Part shown: piece after piece, positions 17,372 through 25,713 of the stretch
Numbering within the stretch: position 1 is the stretch's first letter
Layout of the letters: every line of letters begins with the position of its first letter
NCBI GenBank assembly: GCA_041480065.1
Contig: JBGOZF010000005.1
Location: 29,025-93,024 of the forward strand
Direction of reading: 5' to 3'
DNA length: 64,000 nt
Origin: Fen-999 sp041480065
GTDB taxonomy: Bacteria > Pseudomonadota > Gammaproteobacteria > Burkholderiales > Rhodocyclaceae
Position numbers and translations under genes: made by a program
Notes under the pieces: model-generated
The model's database searches: none
The model's input: the letters and a program-made list of their open reading frames with translations, nothing else
What the model was told of the DNA's origin: nothing

Positions 17372-17922
17372 TTCTCGTCACTCACTTTCCGGATTGCGAC
17401 GGCCTTCTCCCGAAAACCAACAACGGATGCAATAGCAGGCAAGTTACTTGCGCCCCTTCGTGTCTGCTCGATCTTCTGTCGCAGGCGTGCTTCTACAACC
17501 GACTGCCCGCCAGCGTCAATCCCTGAAACCTCAAGCCGAAAACAACTCTCCAGGTCGTCAGGTGTAGTTCCGATTGGCGCGACGTACCAGTCCGCGCCGG
17601 TAAGCGTCTCAGCGCGCCTAATGGCGACAAGATTCTCCTCACATTCCACAGCCGCTAAGCTAACGCCGTAGGCGCCGCTCTCGGTGGTATCAATATCGTT
17701 AGCCCAAGCGTTCAACATGCGAGCATCGGGCTTGGAGAATTCCACTGATTGCGTGCTTGTCGCGCCATTGCAGTCGACTTGTATATTCACCGGCGAATCG
17801 TGATGCCGGCTCAGACAAACCGAGGCAGCCTCGTAGTAAGTTCCGCTGATGGATGGGGTCAGGCCTGTATGTCGTTCATGCAGTGAATCTATTCGAAGTT
17901 GTTGCTTGGCTGCGTCGGTCAT
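17368..17922 (-). CDS. Hypothetical protein, partner of the TPR-like gene
   Basis: A 184-residue soluble protein of unknown family. I start it at the ATG at 17922 (MTDAAKQQLR), because the open frame upstream of it gives a Trp/Arg/Pro-rich, unlikely sequence. The middle contains VQVDCNG-like beta strands and the C-terminus is helical and basic. It is the first gene of a coupled two-gene unit and shares the lower GC of its partner. No catalytic motif was found. Confidence 0.65.
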   Translation of the reverse strand: MTDAAKQQLRIDSLHERHTGLTPSISGTYYEAASVCLSRHHDSPVNIQVDCNGATSTQSVEFSKPDARMLNAWANDIDTTESGAYGVSLAAVECEENLVAIRRAETLTGADWYVAPIGTTPDDLESCFRLEVSGIDAGGQSVVEARLRQKIEQTRRGASNLPAIASVVGFREKAVAIRKVSDEK

Positions 17923-18150
17923 CACAGGTCTCACAAGAAACGGCCACCACGGCCACACGGTTCGGTATCTGCTACACGCTGAATGCCCGGGGCCGAGCAT
18001 TTCGGCCGAGGTTGAGCTACGCCATTGCGGCAATGCTGGCATTCTACAGCGGGAGTTATGCATGACCGAATGGAATCGCTTCGGCCTTCGGCCTTCGGTC
18101 ATCGGCATGACCAGATTCTCCTGATCGCTAGGATGATAGAATAATGCCCG

Positions 18151-19350
18151 TTGAATTCACCGCCTCGACGGAATCTCGCAACGACTCAAATTCCTCAAGT
18201 TTCTGGAGCCGACATCAAAGTCCCCGTGGATTCAGAGAATTGCCCCTCGCTGCGGCTTACCGCTTCCGATATCACCGAGGTGTTCGCGGCCGGCAATGCC
18301 GCGTGGAGGCCGCAGCCAAGCCGACTGCGCTGTTCAGCGACGCTGCCGCATCCAGTCGCGGCGCGGGGAGACATCTTTCTCCATAACATTCGCGATGCCG
18401 TGATCGGCGTCGGCCACGAGGCCAGCCTTGCGGACCCGGATACCGGCGAAGTCGCGATCATGGAGGCCATCCGCGACATCTACGCGGGGCATCCGCAAGC
18501 CGCCTGGGCGCAATGGGGTGACATGAACCGGGCCATGTATGCCGCCGTCTGCCTCACACACGCCGAACGCGGCGGCATCATCCTTCGTGCGACCGATGCG
18601 CTGGAGATGCTGCTCGCCCACACCGACGTGGATGCCGAGATGCCGATATCGCTGTTCCAGCCGCCGCACCCAGCCTTGTACGTGCATTTCGGGCCGACGT
18701 GGCGAAGTCGGGTACACGGCGTGCTCGGCCCCGTCCTGGCGCTTGCCGACGCCAAGCCGGAACAGGTCGTCGCCCACGGATGCTACCTCTTGCAGAGCCG
18801 CAAGTACTGCCACTCTTGTGGGCAAACGAATCGGGCGATCGGGCTCTATGTCGTCGTTGAGTTTCTCGATCAGCCGGGCATCTACGTACTCGGCGGCGGC
18901 GCCGACGAGACCCTGCACGACGAGGACGCGCCACTGACCGACATTCTCGTGCGCAAGCTGGACGGTAGTGATGAAATCAAGCTGTTCGGTGAGCTACCTT
19001 CCGTATTGGTCGATCTGCTCGCCAAGCTCTTTCTGTTCATGCAGTCGGACGCTGCGCGCTGCGTTCGCCATGATGATCTCGCCGCGATGACACTTCGGCT
19101 CGCCAATGTCGGCAGCAAGAAGGCCGCCAAGCTGCAGCGTCGCGGCGAAAGGCTGTACGACTGGCTGGAGATCGGCCCGCCGGCCCTGCCGTCGGTGTTC
19201 GGGCATGGCGAACTGCCGCCGCATTGGCGGCGTGGCCACCTTCGCCGTCAGACTCACGGTCCTCAGCATTCGCTACGCAAGGTGATCTTCATCGCCCCGA
19301 CCGTCATCCGCGCGGACAAGCTGAATGCTCAGTCGGATTTCGGTAGCTGA
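18151..19350 (+). CDS. AcrVA2-like protein, first gene of the effector operon
   Basis: Up to 399 residues. The C-terminus has PHWRRGHLRRQTHGP followed by a strand and IAPTVI, close in pattern to the C-terminal PHIRRGHW..G..P.V region I recall in AcrVA2, the Moraxella Cas12a inhibitor. An internal pattern (alpha-helical stretch, then MPISLFQPPHPALYVHFG) also runs parallel to AcrVA2 TPTSIFLNLPDWCVYV. AcrVA2 relatives occur in many bacteria without Cas12a. The frame uses TTG at 18151; a GTG at 18223 is possible, so the start is uncertain. Its stop is 1 nt before the next ATG, so it belongs to the effector operon. Function here is unknown. Confidence 0.55.
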   Translation: MNSPPRRNLATTQIPQVSGADIKVPVDSENCPSLRLTASDITEVFAAGNAAWRPQPSRLRCSATLPHPVAARGDIFLHNIRDAVIGVGHEASLADPDTGEVAIMEAIRDIYAGHPQAAWAQWGDMNRAMYAAVCLTHAERGGIILRATDALEMLLAHTDVDAEMPISLFQPPHPALYVHFGPTWRSRVHGVLGPVLALADAKPEQVVAHGCYLLQSRKYCHSCGQTNRAIGLYVVVEFLDQPGIYVLGGGADETLHDEDAPLTDILVRKLDGSDEIKLFGELPSVLVDLLAKLFLFMQSDAARCVRHDDLAAMTLRLANVGSKKAAKLQRRGERLYDWLEIGPPALPSVFGHGELPPHWRRGHLRRQTHGPQHSLRKVIFIAPTVIRADKLNAQSDFGS

Positions 19351-19351
19351 C

Positions 19352-20359
19352 ATGGAAACCGACGCCCAAGCCTTCCGCCGCCAAGTGCTCGACGCCGTGC
19401 GTGCCGCCCAGGCTCAGCGGCCGGGTGCACATCTGCACCTCGTCTACTCGCCCGAACTGACTGATCCGCTGCAACTTCTGGAGGATTCCCGGCGCGAGAC
19501 GGCACTGATCCGGCCAGCGAACCTCGACAAGGACTGGAATGACGCCAACTTTCCTCGCCTCGTCACGCTGGATTGCCGGCGCGTCGCCGCCTTCATGCTT
19601 GAAACCGATCCGGCGCGCGACGATCCCCTCTTCGAGTCGAGCATCTCGCACGCGCATGCCGAAGTCTGCCTCGGCGAGTTGGCCGACACCGGCATCATCA
19701 ACGACAACCCCGGTCCCTCGACCAGCGCCGTCTGCGGCTGGATCGCCAGCGGCCAGAGCGCCGCCGAACTCGCTCGTCGGATGGCCCGTCATTCCTATCC
19801 GCTGCGGCCGGGCGGCTACCACCATTGGTTGCGCTGGCACAACCCGATCTATCTTTCCGCGCTCTGGTCGGCATTATCGCCCGCCCAGCAGCGCGCACTG
19901 CTGGGCGATGCCCTCTGGATCGCGCACGACCCCATCGGCGAACTGAGAACCTACCAGGCCAATCCGAGGGACACGATGCCCGGTGAAGTCGAAGTCACCT
20001 TCAGGCCCGCCGATGAACAATGGGCGCGGTACGACGCCGCCCCGGTGGTCGGCGAACTCGCCTGCAACTGGCGAGCGAACACCGACGGCAAGCCACTGCC
20101 ACCCGATGCCATCGAACGCCTGCACCGACATCTCGCCGATGCCCGGCGCCTGGGGCTGCGCCGCGAAGACCGCAGGCTCTATGCCGCCACGCTGGCGCAA
20201 CTGCCTGCCGGCGCCGAACGCGTACCCGAATGGCTTGCCCTGCTCGAACAAGTCGCGCGCGACGAGACTAAACTGCGCGACGGCCTCGGGAAACTGCCCG
20301 AACATTTCTGGAACCCCCACCCCGCCGAAATCGGCGAAGGCCGTAACCACCGCCTGTAG
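19352..20359 (+). CDS. DUF4123-type type VI effector adaptor
   Basis: A 335-residue soluble protein. The N-terminal 170 residues follow the DUF4123 pattern: a HLHLVYSPEL start strand, a DANFPRLVTLDC segment, a long variable middle, then WHNPIYLSALWSALSPAQQRALLGDALWI, equivalent to the conserved R.YDPRVL..L.PALTPEQ..FFG region. DUF4123 proteins load effectors onto VgrG spikes. The ATG at 19352 follows the preceding stop by 1 nt. The toxin gene follows after 17 nt, the usual adaptor-effector order. No VgrG gene is nearby. Confidence 0.72.
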   Translation: METDAQAFRRQVLDAVRAAQAQRPGAHLHLVYSPELTDPLQLLEDSRRETALIRPANLDKDWNDANFPRLVTLDCRRVAAFMLETDPARDDPLFESSISHAHAEVCLGELADTGIINDNPGPSTSAVCGWIASGQSAAELARRMARHSYPLRPGGYHHWLRWHNPIYLSALWSALSPAQQRALLGDALWIAHDPIGELRTYQANPRDTMPGEVEVTFRPADEQWARYDAAPVVGELACNWRANTDGKPLPPDAIERLHRHLADARRLGLRREDRRLYAATLAQLPAGAERVPEWLALLEQVARDETKLRDGLGKLPEHFWNPHPAEIGEGRNHRL

Positions 20360-20376
20360 AAGAAGGAAATCACGAC

Positions 20377-23300
20377 ATGAGCGAAGCCGTTCTGGAGAGT
20401 AAGCCCAGCGCCCAAAAGACCCTCGACATGGTCGCCGGCAAGCCGCTGCCCTGCTCCGAAGCCGCCTGCCAGCCCTGCCACCGCGTCGACCAGCAGTTCT
20501 TGATCGTCACGCCCGGCGTCGTGCCGAAAGTGCATGCCGAGGCCCTGGCCGCTGCCGGCTACCGCTGGAACGACACCTTCGACCTCGAATTCGGCGGCAT
20601 CGAGCGCGAAGCCACGGTGCCGGTCGCCCGGCTCGCCCGCGATGGCTACATCTACCTCTACTACGAAGCCCGCCAGCGCTGGGATGTCTGGCAGGTGATG
20701 GAAAAGGGCCTCACGCGCCAGATCGTCTATCAAGCCAACAACGACCAATGCAGCAAGCGGCTGTCCGCCTTCATCGGCGCTGACGCGCCCAAGGGCTGTT
20801 CGCAGGGTGCGCGCAACCTCGCCGCGCACCTCATCTGTGTCGAGGGCGCGTCGACCCTCGACAAAGTCTGGTTCGCCTACAGCGCCGAAATGTGGGCGCT
20901 CAAAGTCCTGGAACGCTACGCCGCCAACCCCGACGTGCAAGTAGCCGGCCCCGATGGCAAGCCCGTGACCAAGAAGCTGCGCGATTTCCGTGGGCGCGAA
21001 TTGCCGCTCAAGGCCATGGTCGCGGGTGCTCCCGCGCGCGGCTGCCTGCCCCTGGACAAGACCACGCTGGCGAGCCACGTCGCCGACTTCGTCGACAAAG
21101 CCGACCCCAAGTACTTCGCAGCCTTCGAGCAGGCCGTCAAGCCGATCAATATCGACCGCATCGGCCAGGCGGACGCTTTCGCCAATCGTGTGCGCGCCAT
21201 CGAGAAGGCCGGCGGCACACGCGCGAACCCGAACCTCTACATCGGCAAATCGGTGATCGTCATGCTCTCCGACGATGTCGGCGTCGTCGAGGATCACAAC
21301 CAACTGCGGCTGCTGGCCAAGGAGGCGCGCGAAGAATGGGTGCGCGGTGCCCCCGACTTCACCGCCAAGAACGATGATCCCCTGCGGCCGTGGAAGCTGC
21401 GCTCCGCGCTCCACGAGGAAATGATCGAAGGCTGGGTTTTTGCCAACAACCTCCAGCAGCGCAAGGAAGCCTTCGACCATGGCACGCCGCTCCTGCGCAA
21501 ACAGGTCATCAGCGGCTACGAATACGGCCAGATTCAAGACTACGAGAAGCGTACCGGCAAGCCCTACCATCCCCCCGGTACGACCTATGAACGGCTGGAC
21601 GGCCCCGTCGAGCGCTACCGCGTGACATGGTCGCAGGACACCATCAACAAGCGCCTGGAGGATACGGCACACGAGGACTCCAAGAGTCGCATCGAGCGCT
21701 ACCGTGGCAAACTCCGCCTCGACCAGCTCACACAGTTCCGCCAGGACTTCAAGGCCGGAATGGAGTCCTGGCAGAAGCATCTCGTCGCCCTCGATACGGA
21801 CTACGTCCAATGGCTCACGCAGGCGCGGTTGGCAGCCACGGTTCGCCATGATGTCGACGGCAGCATCAACCTCGTCAAGCTCGATGCCGCCTGCGGCACG
21901 CCCGCCCAGCAGGTCGAAGCCTGGATGGCGCGCGTCCGCATCGTCGGCAAGTGCTGGGGTGGCGGCGCGCTGACGCCCGTCTCCGTGCGCGAACTCGCCA
22001 AAGCCTATGGCAAGGACTCGAACGCCCCGGCCAAGTGGATCGACGATGCGTTGTTGGAACCTTTCGGATACGCCAAGGCCATCGCCAACGATCCGGGCAA
22101 GTCCAAGGATGCTGCCGAGAAAATCAACGGCCTTGCCGGCGAAATGCCCGAGAAGGTCAAGGAGATCCTGCATCTCCGGCATGAGTTGCACGCCGAACAC
22201 CTCGAAACCCTCGCCCAGGCCAGCCAGCAGGCGGCGCAAATCCACGCTTCGCTGGTCGATCCCGCAACCGCCAAACTGCTCGGCCTTGCCCCGGTGGCCG
22301 CCGACGATGCGCAGCGCGTGCTGCGGCTGGAAGTGCGTACCGCCGCCATCCTCGACCTCATGACCAATCCGGCGGCGGAGCGCTACATCACCATCGGCGT
22401 CAAGCTGCCGACCGGCGAAGCGCTGGACAAGATGGCCGAAGCCTTCCAGCAGGGCAACCTGGAAATGAAGATCGAGACCAAGAATGAGACCACCCGCCAG
22501 ATGCGGCGCAAGACCGCCAACAAGCTGCGCAAGCTCGCCGGCCGGCCCGGCTTCACGCAGCCGGAATTCCAGCCCATTGCCCTGACCGAAAAGCGGCTGG
22601 CGCAACTGGAGAAACTGGCGGCCAAGAGCGGCGAGGAGATGGTCGAAGTGATCGCCGACGAAGCGCTCGGCAAACATCTGCCGGCCGCCTTCAAGCTGCC
22701 GAAGAGCATGGCGCTGAACCTGATCGGCGAACAGGCGAGTGGCGCCACGGCGGCCCGCAAGGCGCTCATGTCGCGCTCCGGCGCGACCGTGGGCGTGCTG
22801 GCGCTTTTTCAGGGCTATGCCCTCTGGAAGTCCCTGGAGAAGCTTGGGAGTGCCGAAGGCTACGAACACACCGACTTGCTGATGACGACTTTCACCGCAT
22901 CCACCGGGCTGCTGGAAGGGTCGCTGACGCTCTCGTCGGGCTACTATGAAATCAAGACGCAGGGCAGCAAGCTGGTGCTGTCCAGTGTCGCCACGCGGGC
23001 CGCCCTGGTGCGGCTGGCGGTCGGCATCGCTGGTGCGGCGGGCTCTGCCTTCGACGCCTATGCTGCCTATGCCAAGTACTGCTCGATGAAGGAGAAGGGG
23101 AGTCGGGAAGCGATGAAGGCGTATGGCGTAAGTTCGGGTTTGTTTTGGGCATCCACAGTCAGTATTAGTACCGGCACAATCCTCACCGTCGCCGCCAAGA
23201 CCACCGCGCGCTTCGCTTTCTCAGAAGCCCTCGTTGCCCGCGCGGGCGGAGCCGTGGTGGCCGAGATGATCGGCGTATCGCTCACAGGCGTCGGCATCGT

Positions 23301-23841
23301 GCTCGGCGTCGCCGGCTTTGCCTGTGTTCTCTACGCGGAGAGTCTGGAGGACGACCTCAACGACATCTTCCTCAAGCGCAGCTACTGGGGCAAGGGCGAG
23401 GCCGCCGCAGCGCCCTACGGCATCGCGGCCAAGGCGGACGACAAGGCCGATGCCGAAGCACGCCAGCGCTGGGCAACGCAGGGCTTGAAGGAAGAAGTGA
23501 GCGGATTCAACGCCCTCGCGGTCGGCTTCAAGTCGACCCTCGAATGGACCGACGGCAAGATGGTGATCGCCAAGGTCGAGACCGCGAACGGCGGCGAGCA
23601 ACGGCGGGTGTCCTACGCCCTGGCAATTCAAGGTGCTGACAGCCAGGCGCTGCTGAAAGACGAGCGCAGGGATGCCGAACTCGAATTGGACGAAGGTCGC
23701 TATGTCCTGAAGGTGAAACTGCCGGTCGACCCCGCGACGTGGAAGGCCGCGCAGTGGGCGAGCTTCGACTACAAGCTGTACGAGGAATTCGAGCGCAACG
23801 TCATTGCTGCCGACGTCCTGCAAGTGAAGAAGCCGGCATGA
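20377..23841 (+). CDS. VasX-like type VI membrane-active effector
   Basis: A 1154-residue protein. The N-terminus has a C-x-x-C pair (LPCSEAACQPCHRV), and residues up to about 170 resemble the VasX N-terminal/BTH_I2691-type domain (RDGYIYLYYEARQRWDVWQV). A long helical middle follows. Four hydrophobic segments lie at about 805-820, 880-900, 920-940 and 963-986, in keeping with a colicin-like pore-former. A soluble 169-residue C-terminal domain (about 986-1154) ends the protein. An AAGGAAA ribosome site precedes the ATG. The stop overlaps the next gene (ATGA). Toxin activity is inferred from architecture and context. Confidence 0.78.
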   Translation: MSEAVLESKPSAQKTLDMVAGKPLPCSEAACQPCHRVDQQFLIVTPGVVPKVHAEALAAAGYRWNDTFDLEFGGIEREATVPVARLARDGYIYLYYEARQRWDVWQVMEKGLTRQIVYQANNDQCSKRLSAFIGADAPKGCSQGARNLAAHLICVEGASTLDKVWFAYSAEMWALKVLERYAANPDVQVAGPDGKPVTKKLRDFRGRELPLKAMVAGAPARGCLPLDKTTLASHVADFVDKADPKYFAAFEQAVKPINIDRIGQADAFANRVRAIEKAGGTRANPNLYIGKSVIVMLSDDVGVVEDHNQLRLLAKEAREEWVRGAPDFTAKNDDPLRPWKLRSALHEEMIEGWVFANNLQQRKEAFDHGTPLLRKQVISGYEYGQIQDYEKRTGKPYHPPGTTYERLDGPVERYRVTWSQDTINKRLEDTAHEDSKSRIERYRGKLRLDQLTQFRQDFKAGMESWQKHLVALDTDYVQWLTQARLAATVRHDVDGSINLVKLDAACGTPAQQVEAWMARVRIVGKCWGGGALTPVSVRELAKAYGKDSNAPAKWIDDALLEPFGYAKAIANDPGKSKDAAEKINGLAGEMPEKVKEILHLRHELHAEHLETLAQASQQAAQIHASLVDPATAKLLGLAPVAADDAQRVLRLEVRTAAILDLMTNPAAERYITIGVKLPTGEALDKMAEAFQQGNLEMKIETKNETTRQMRRKTANKLRKLAGRPGFTQPEFQPIALTEKRLAQLEKLAAKSGEEMVEVIADEALGKHLPAAFKLPKSMALNLIGEQASGATAARKALMSRSGATVGVLALFQGYALWKSLEKLGSAEGYEHTDLLMTTFTASTGLLEGSLTLSSGYYEIKTQGSKLVLSSVATRAALVRLAVGIAGAAGSAFDAYAAYAKYCSMKEKGSREAMKAYGVSSGLFWASTVSISTGTILTVAAKTTARFAFSEALVARAGGAVVAEMIGVSLTGVGIVLGVAGFACVLYAESLEDDLNDIFLKRSYWGKGEAAAAPYGIAAKADDKADAEARQRWATQGLKEEVSGFNALAVGFKSTLEWTDGKMVIAKVETANGGEQRRVSYALAIQGADSQALLKDERRDAELELDEGRYVLKVKLPVDPATWKAAQWASFDYKLYEEFERNVIAADVLQVKKPA

Positions 23842-25007
23842 GGGAGACCAAGGCGGAACGCAAGTGGCGGCAGCGCCAGAGCGCGCGCGAACGCGAAGCC
23901 GAGCAGCGCGCCGCCAACGAGAGCGATTTCGCCCGCTATGACTGGACTGGCCAGAAGGCCGGCGACGAGTTCTTCAAGCTGCACGATCAGCCGCAGTTCG
24001 GCGGTACCGGATCGAGCGGCGTCGTGCTGCCGCCGCACAGCCTATCGGTCAGCCGGCATCCGACGGTCGGGGCAGCAGTCATCAACGCCTACGCCCACGG
24101 GCTCGAATACGCGGAGCAGGTGTTCGGGGCGGGCGGATTGGGGTTGTTCTCTGTAATTGTATGGGGCATACCATTCGGATATATGACTGCTTCGATGTGG
24201 GCGGATATCGGTGGATTTCTCTTCCCGTTGCTAACGGCATTTAGTGTGGCTGGCTTCCTGTTCATGTACCGCTTCGACACCGTCGGCTACCGCTACACTC
24301 CGGTCATGTTCAACCGTGCTCTAGGCAAGGTACATGTCTTCCGCGACCAGACCAAACTGTTCAGCCTATGGCCGCTATGGGGCGGCGGCAAGTGTCGCAT
24401 CGATACCTACGACTGGTCCTGCGTGCGGGCGCAGGTGAGCCGCTTCCGGACCTTCAGCGGCACCGTCGCCCAGGACAACGCCAAGCTCGGCTGCATCGTG
24501 CTCAAGGCACCCGACCGGGCGGAACTGGCGGCCGAATTTCCGCTCGGCATCACCAGCAGCGCCCTGGCGGTGCAGAACCTGCTGGACTATTGGGAACACA
24601 TCCGCCGCTACATGGAACATGAAAGCCCGATGTTCCCGGAAGGCGAAGGCCCCTACGAACAGCCGACCACGCAAAGCTTGCTCGGTGCAATCTTCTTCGG
24701 CCAGCCCTTCATCGGCCCCGGCTGGCGCGAGAACTACGAGACGGCCGATGTGCCGATGATGCTCTGGCAGATTCTGGCCTTGTTCCTGTTCCCGGTCACG
24801 ATGACGTTCGGCCTTTTGCGCTGGGTGTCGCTGCACATCCGCACCAAGCCGAAGTGGCCGGCCGAGATATTGGCGAGCGTCGGTGGCGCCGCGCTGCACG
24901 GAGACAACCTGGATGCCTGGCGCAAGGTGATACCGGAGCGGCCCACAAGGATCGAGGCGCCAGCGCAGCCGGCGCTGGAGGCAAACCTGAAGGAGAGCGA
25001 GGCATGA
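23838..25007 (+). CDS. Putative immunity membrane protein 1 (DUF6708-like)
   Basis: A 389-residue membrane protein whose ATG overlaps the toxin stop by 4 nt, the arrangement expected for a cognate immunity gene. It has a basic N-terminus (RETKAERKWRQRQSARE), a hydrophobic hairpin at about residues 100-150, a soluble region with RFDTVGYRYTPVMFNRALGKVHVF, and a third hydrophobic segment near 310-330. It resembles DUF6708 proteins found beside VasX-like effectors, from memory. Protection against the toxin is inference. Confidence 0.7.
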   Translation: MRETKAERKWRQRQSAREREAEQRAANESDFARYDWTGQKAGDEFFKLHDQPQFGGTGSSGVVLPPHSLSVSRHPTVGAAVINAYAHGLEYAEQVFGAGGLGLFSVIVWGIPFGYMTASMWADIGGFLFPLLTAFSVAGFLFMYRFDTVGYRYTPVMFNRALGKVHVFRDQTKLFSLWPLWGGGKCRIDTYDWSCVRAQVSRFRTFSGTVAQDNAKLGCIVLKAPDRAELAAEFPLGITSSALAVQNLLDYWEHIRRYMEHESPMFPEGEGPYEQPTTQSLLGAIFFGQPFIGPGWRENYETADVPMMLWQILALFLFPVTMTFGLLRWVSLHIRTKPKWPAEILASVGGAALHGDNLDAWRKVIPERPTRIEAPAQPALEANLKESEA

Positions 25008-25192
25008 GCAACGAACTCCCCAAGCCACCGCGGCACAGCCCCGAGTACCAGGCGCTGTTCGAGATTTACGCGCGACATGCCGCGCGGGTAGGCGCAGCCT
25101 TTATTGAACTTGAGCTACCCATCGACGAACTGCGACGACGCGTTGATGAGATTGTCAGGCAGTGCATACCCCGCAGTACCAGCGTTCATTAG
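25004..25192 (+). CDS. Small protein between immunity gene 1 and the orphan toxin module
   Basis: A 62-residue frame, ATG overlapping the immunity 1 stop by 4 nt. It reads MSNELPKPPRHSPEYQALFE and continues as an amphipathic helix with RRRVDEIVRQ near the end. No membrane segment is seen. It may be a genuine small gene or the 5' stub of a gene cut by the duplication that brought in the orphan toxin domain, because its stop touches the start of the homologous segment. Confidence 0.45.
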   Translation: MSNELPKPPRHSPEYQALFEIYARHAARVGAAFIELELPIDELRRRVDEIVRQCIPRSTSVH

Positions 25193-25713
25193 TGACCGCC
25201 CTCTATGCCGAGAGCCTGGAAGACGACCTCAACGACATCTTCCTCAAGCGCAGCTACTGGGGCACGGGCGAGGCTGCCGCAGCGCCCTATGGCATCTCGG
25301 CCAAGGCGGACGACAAGGCCGATGCCGAAGCACGGCAGCGATGGGCAACGCAGGGCATGAAGGAAGAAGTGAGCGGATTCAACGCCCTCGCGGTCGGCTT
25401 CAAGTCGACGCTCGAATGGACGGATGGCAAGATGGTGATCGCCAAGGTCGAGACAGCGAACGGCGGCGAAAAACGGCGGGTGTCCTACACCCTGGCCGTC
25501 CAAGGTGCCGCCGGTCAGGCGCTGCTGAAGGACGAGCGCAAGGATGCCGAACTCGAATTGGACGAAGGTCGCTATGTTCTCAAGGTGAAACTGCCGGTCG
25601 ACCCCGCGACCTGGAAGGCCGCGCAGTGGGCGAGCTTCGACTACAAGCTGTACGAGGAATTCGAGCGCAATGTCATTGCCGGCGACGTCCTGCAAGTGAA
25701 GAAGCCGGCATGA
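25192..25713 (+). pseudogene. Orphan C-terminal domain of the VasX-like toxin
   Basis: From about 25201 the sequence repeats the 3' end of the toxin gene (23328-23841). The translated domain differs from the toxin C-terminus at about ten of roughly 170 residues. Homology begins just after the last toxin membrane helix, at LYAESLEDDL, and ends at the same ATGA junction with the following immunity gene. It lacks the secretion and membrane parts. A GTG at 25192, or one at 25162, could start it. It may be a silent reservoir module for recombination, a small expressed protein, or a remnant. Confidence 0.75.

Noticed and set aside
20179..22869. 896-codon open frame antisense to the VasX-like toxin
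   Set aside because: It mirrors the high-GC codon pattern of the toxin on the other strand; its translation is His/Gly/Asp/Val-rich without motifs, and the plus strand has clear domains and operon coupling.
25104..25709. Frame open upstream of immunity gene 2, giving a 590-residue product
   Set aside because: The upstream part is an out-of-frame reading of the orphan toxin domain; the ATG at 25710 matches the start of the paralog.
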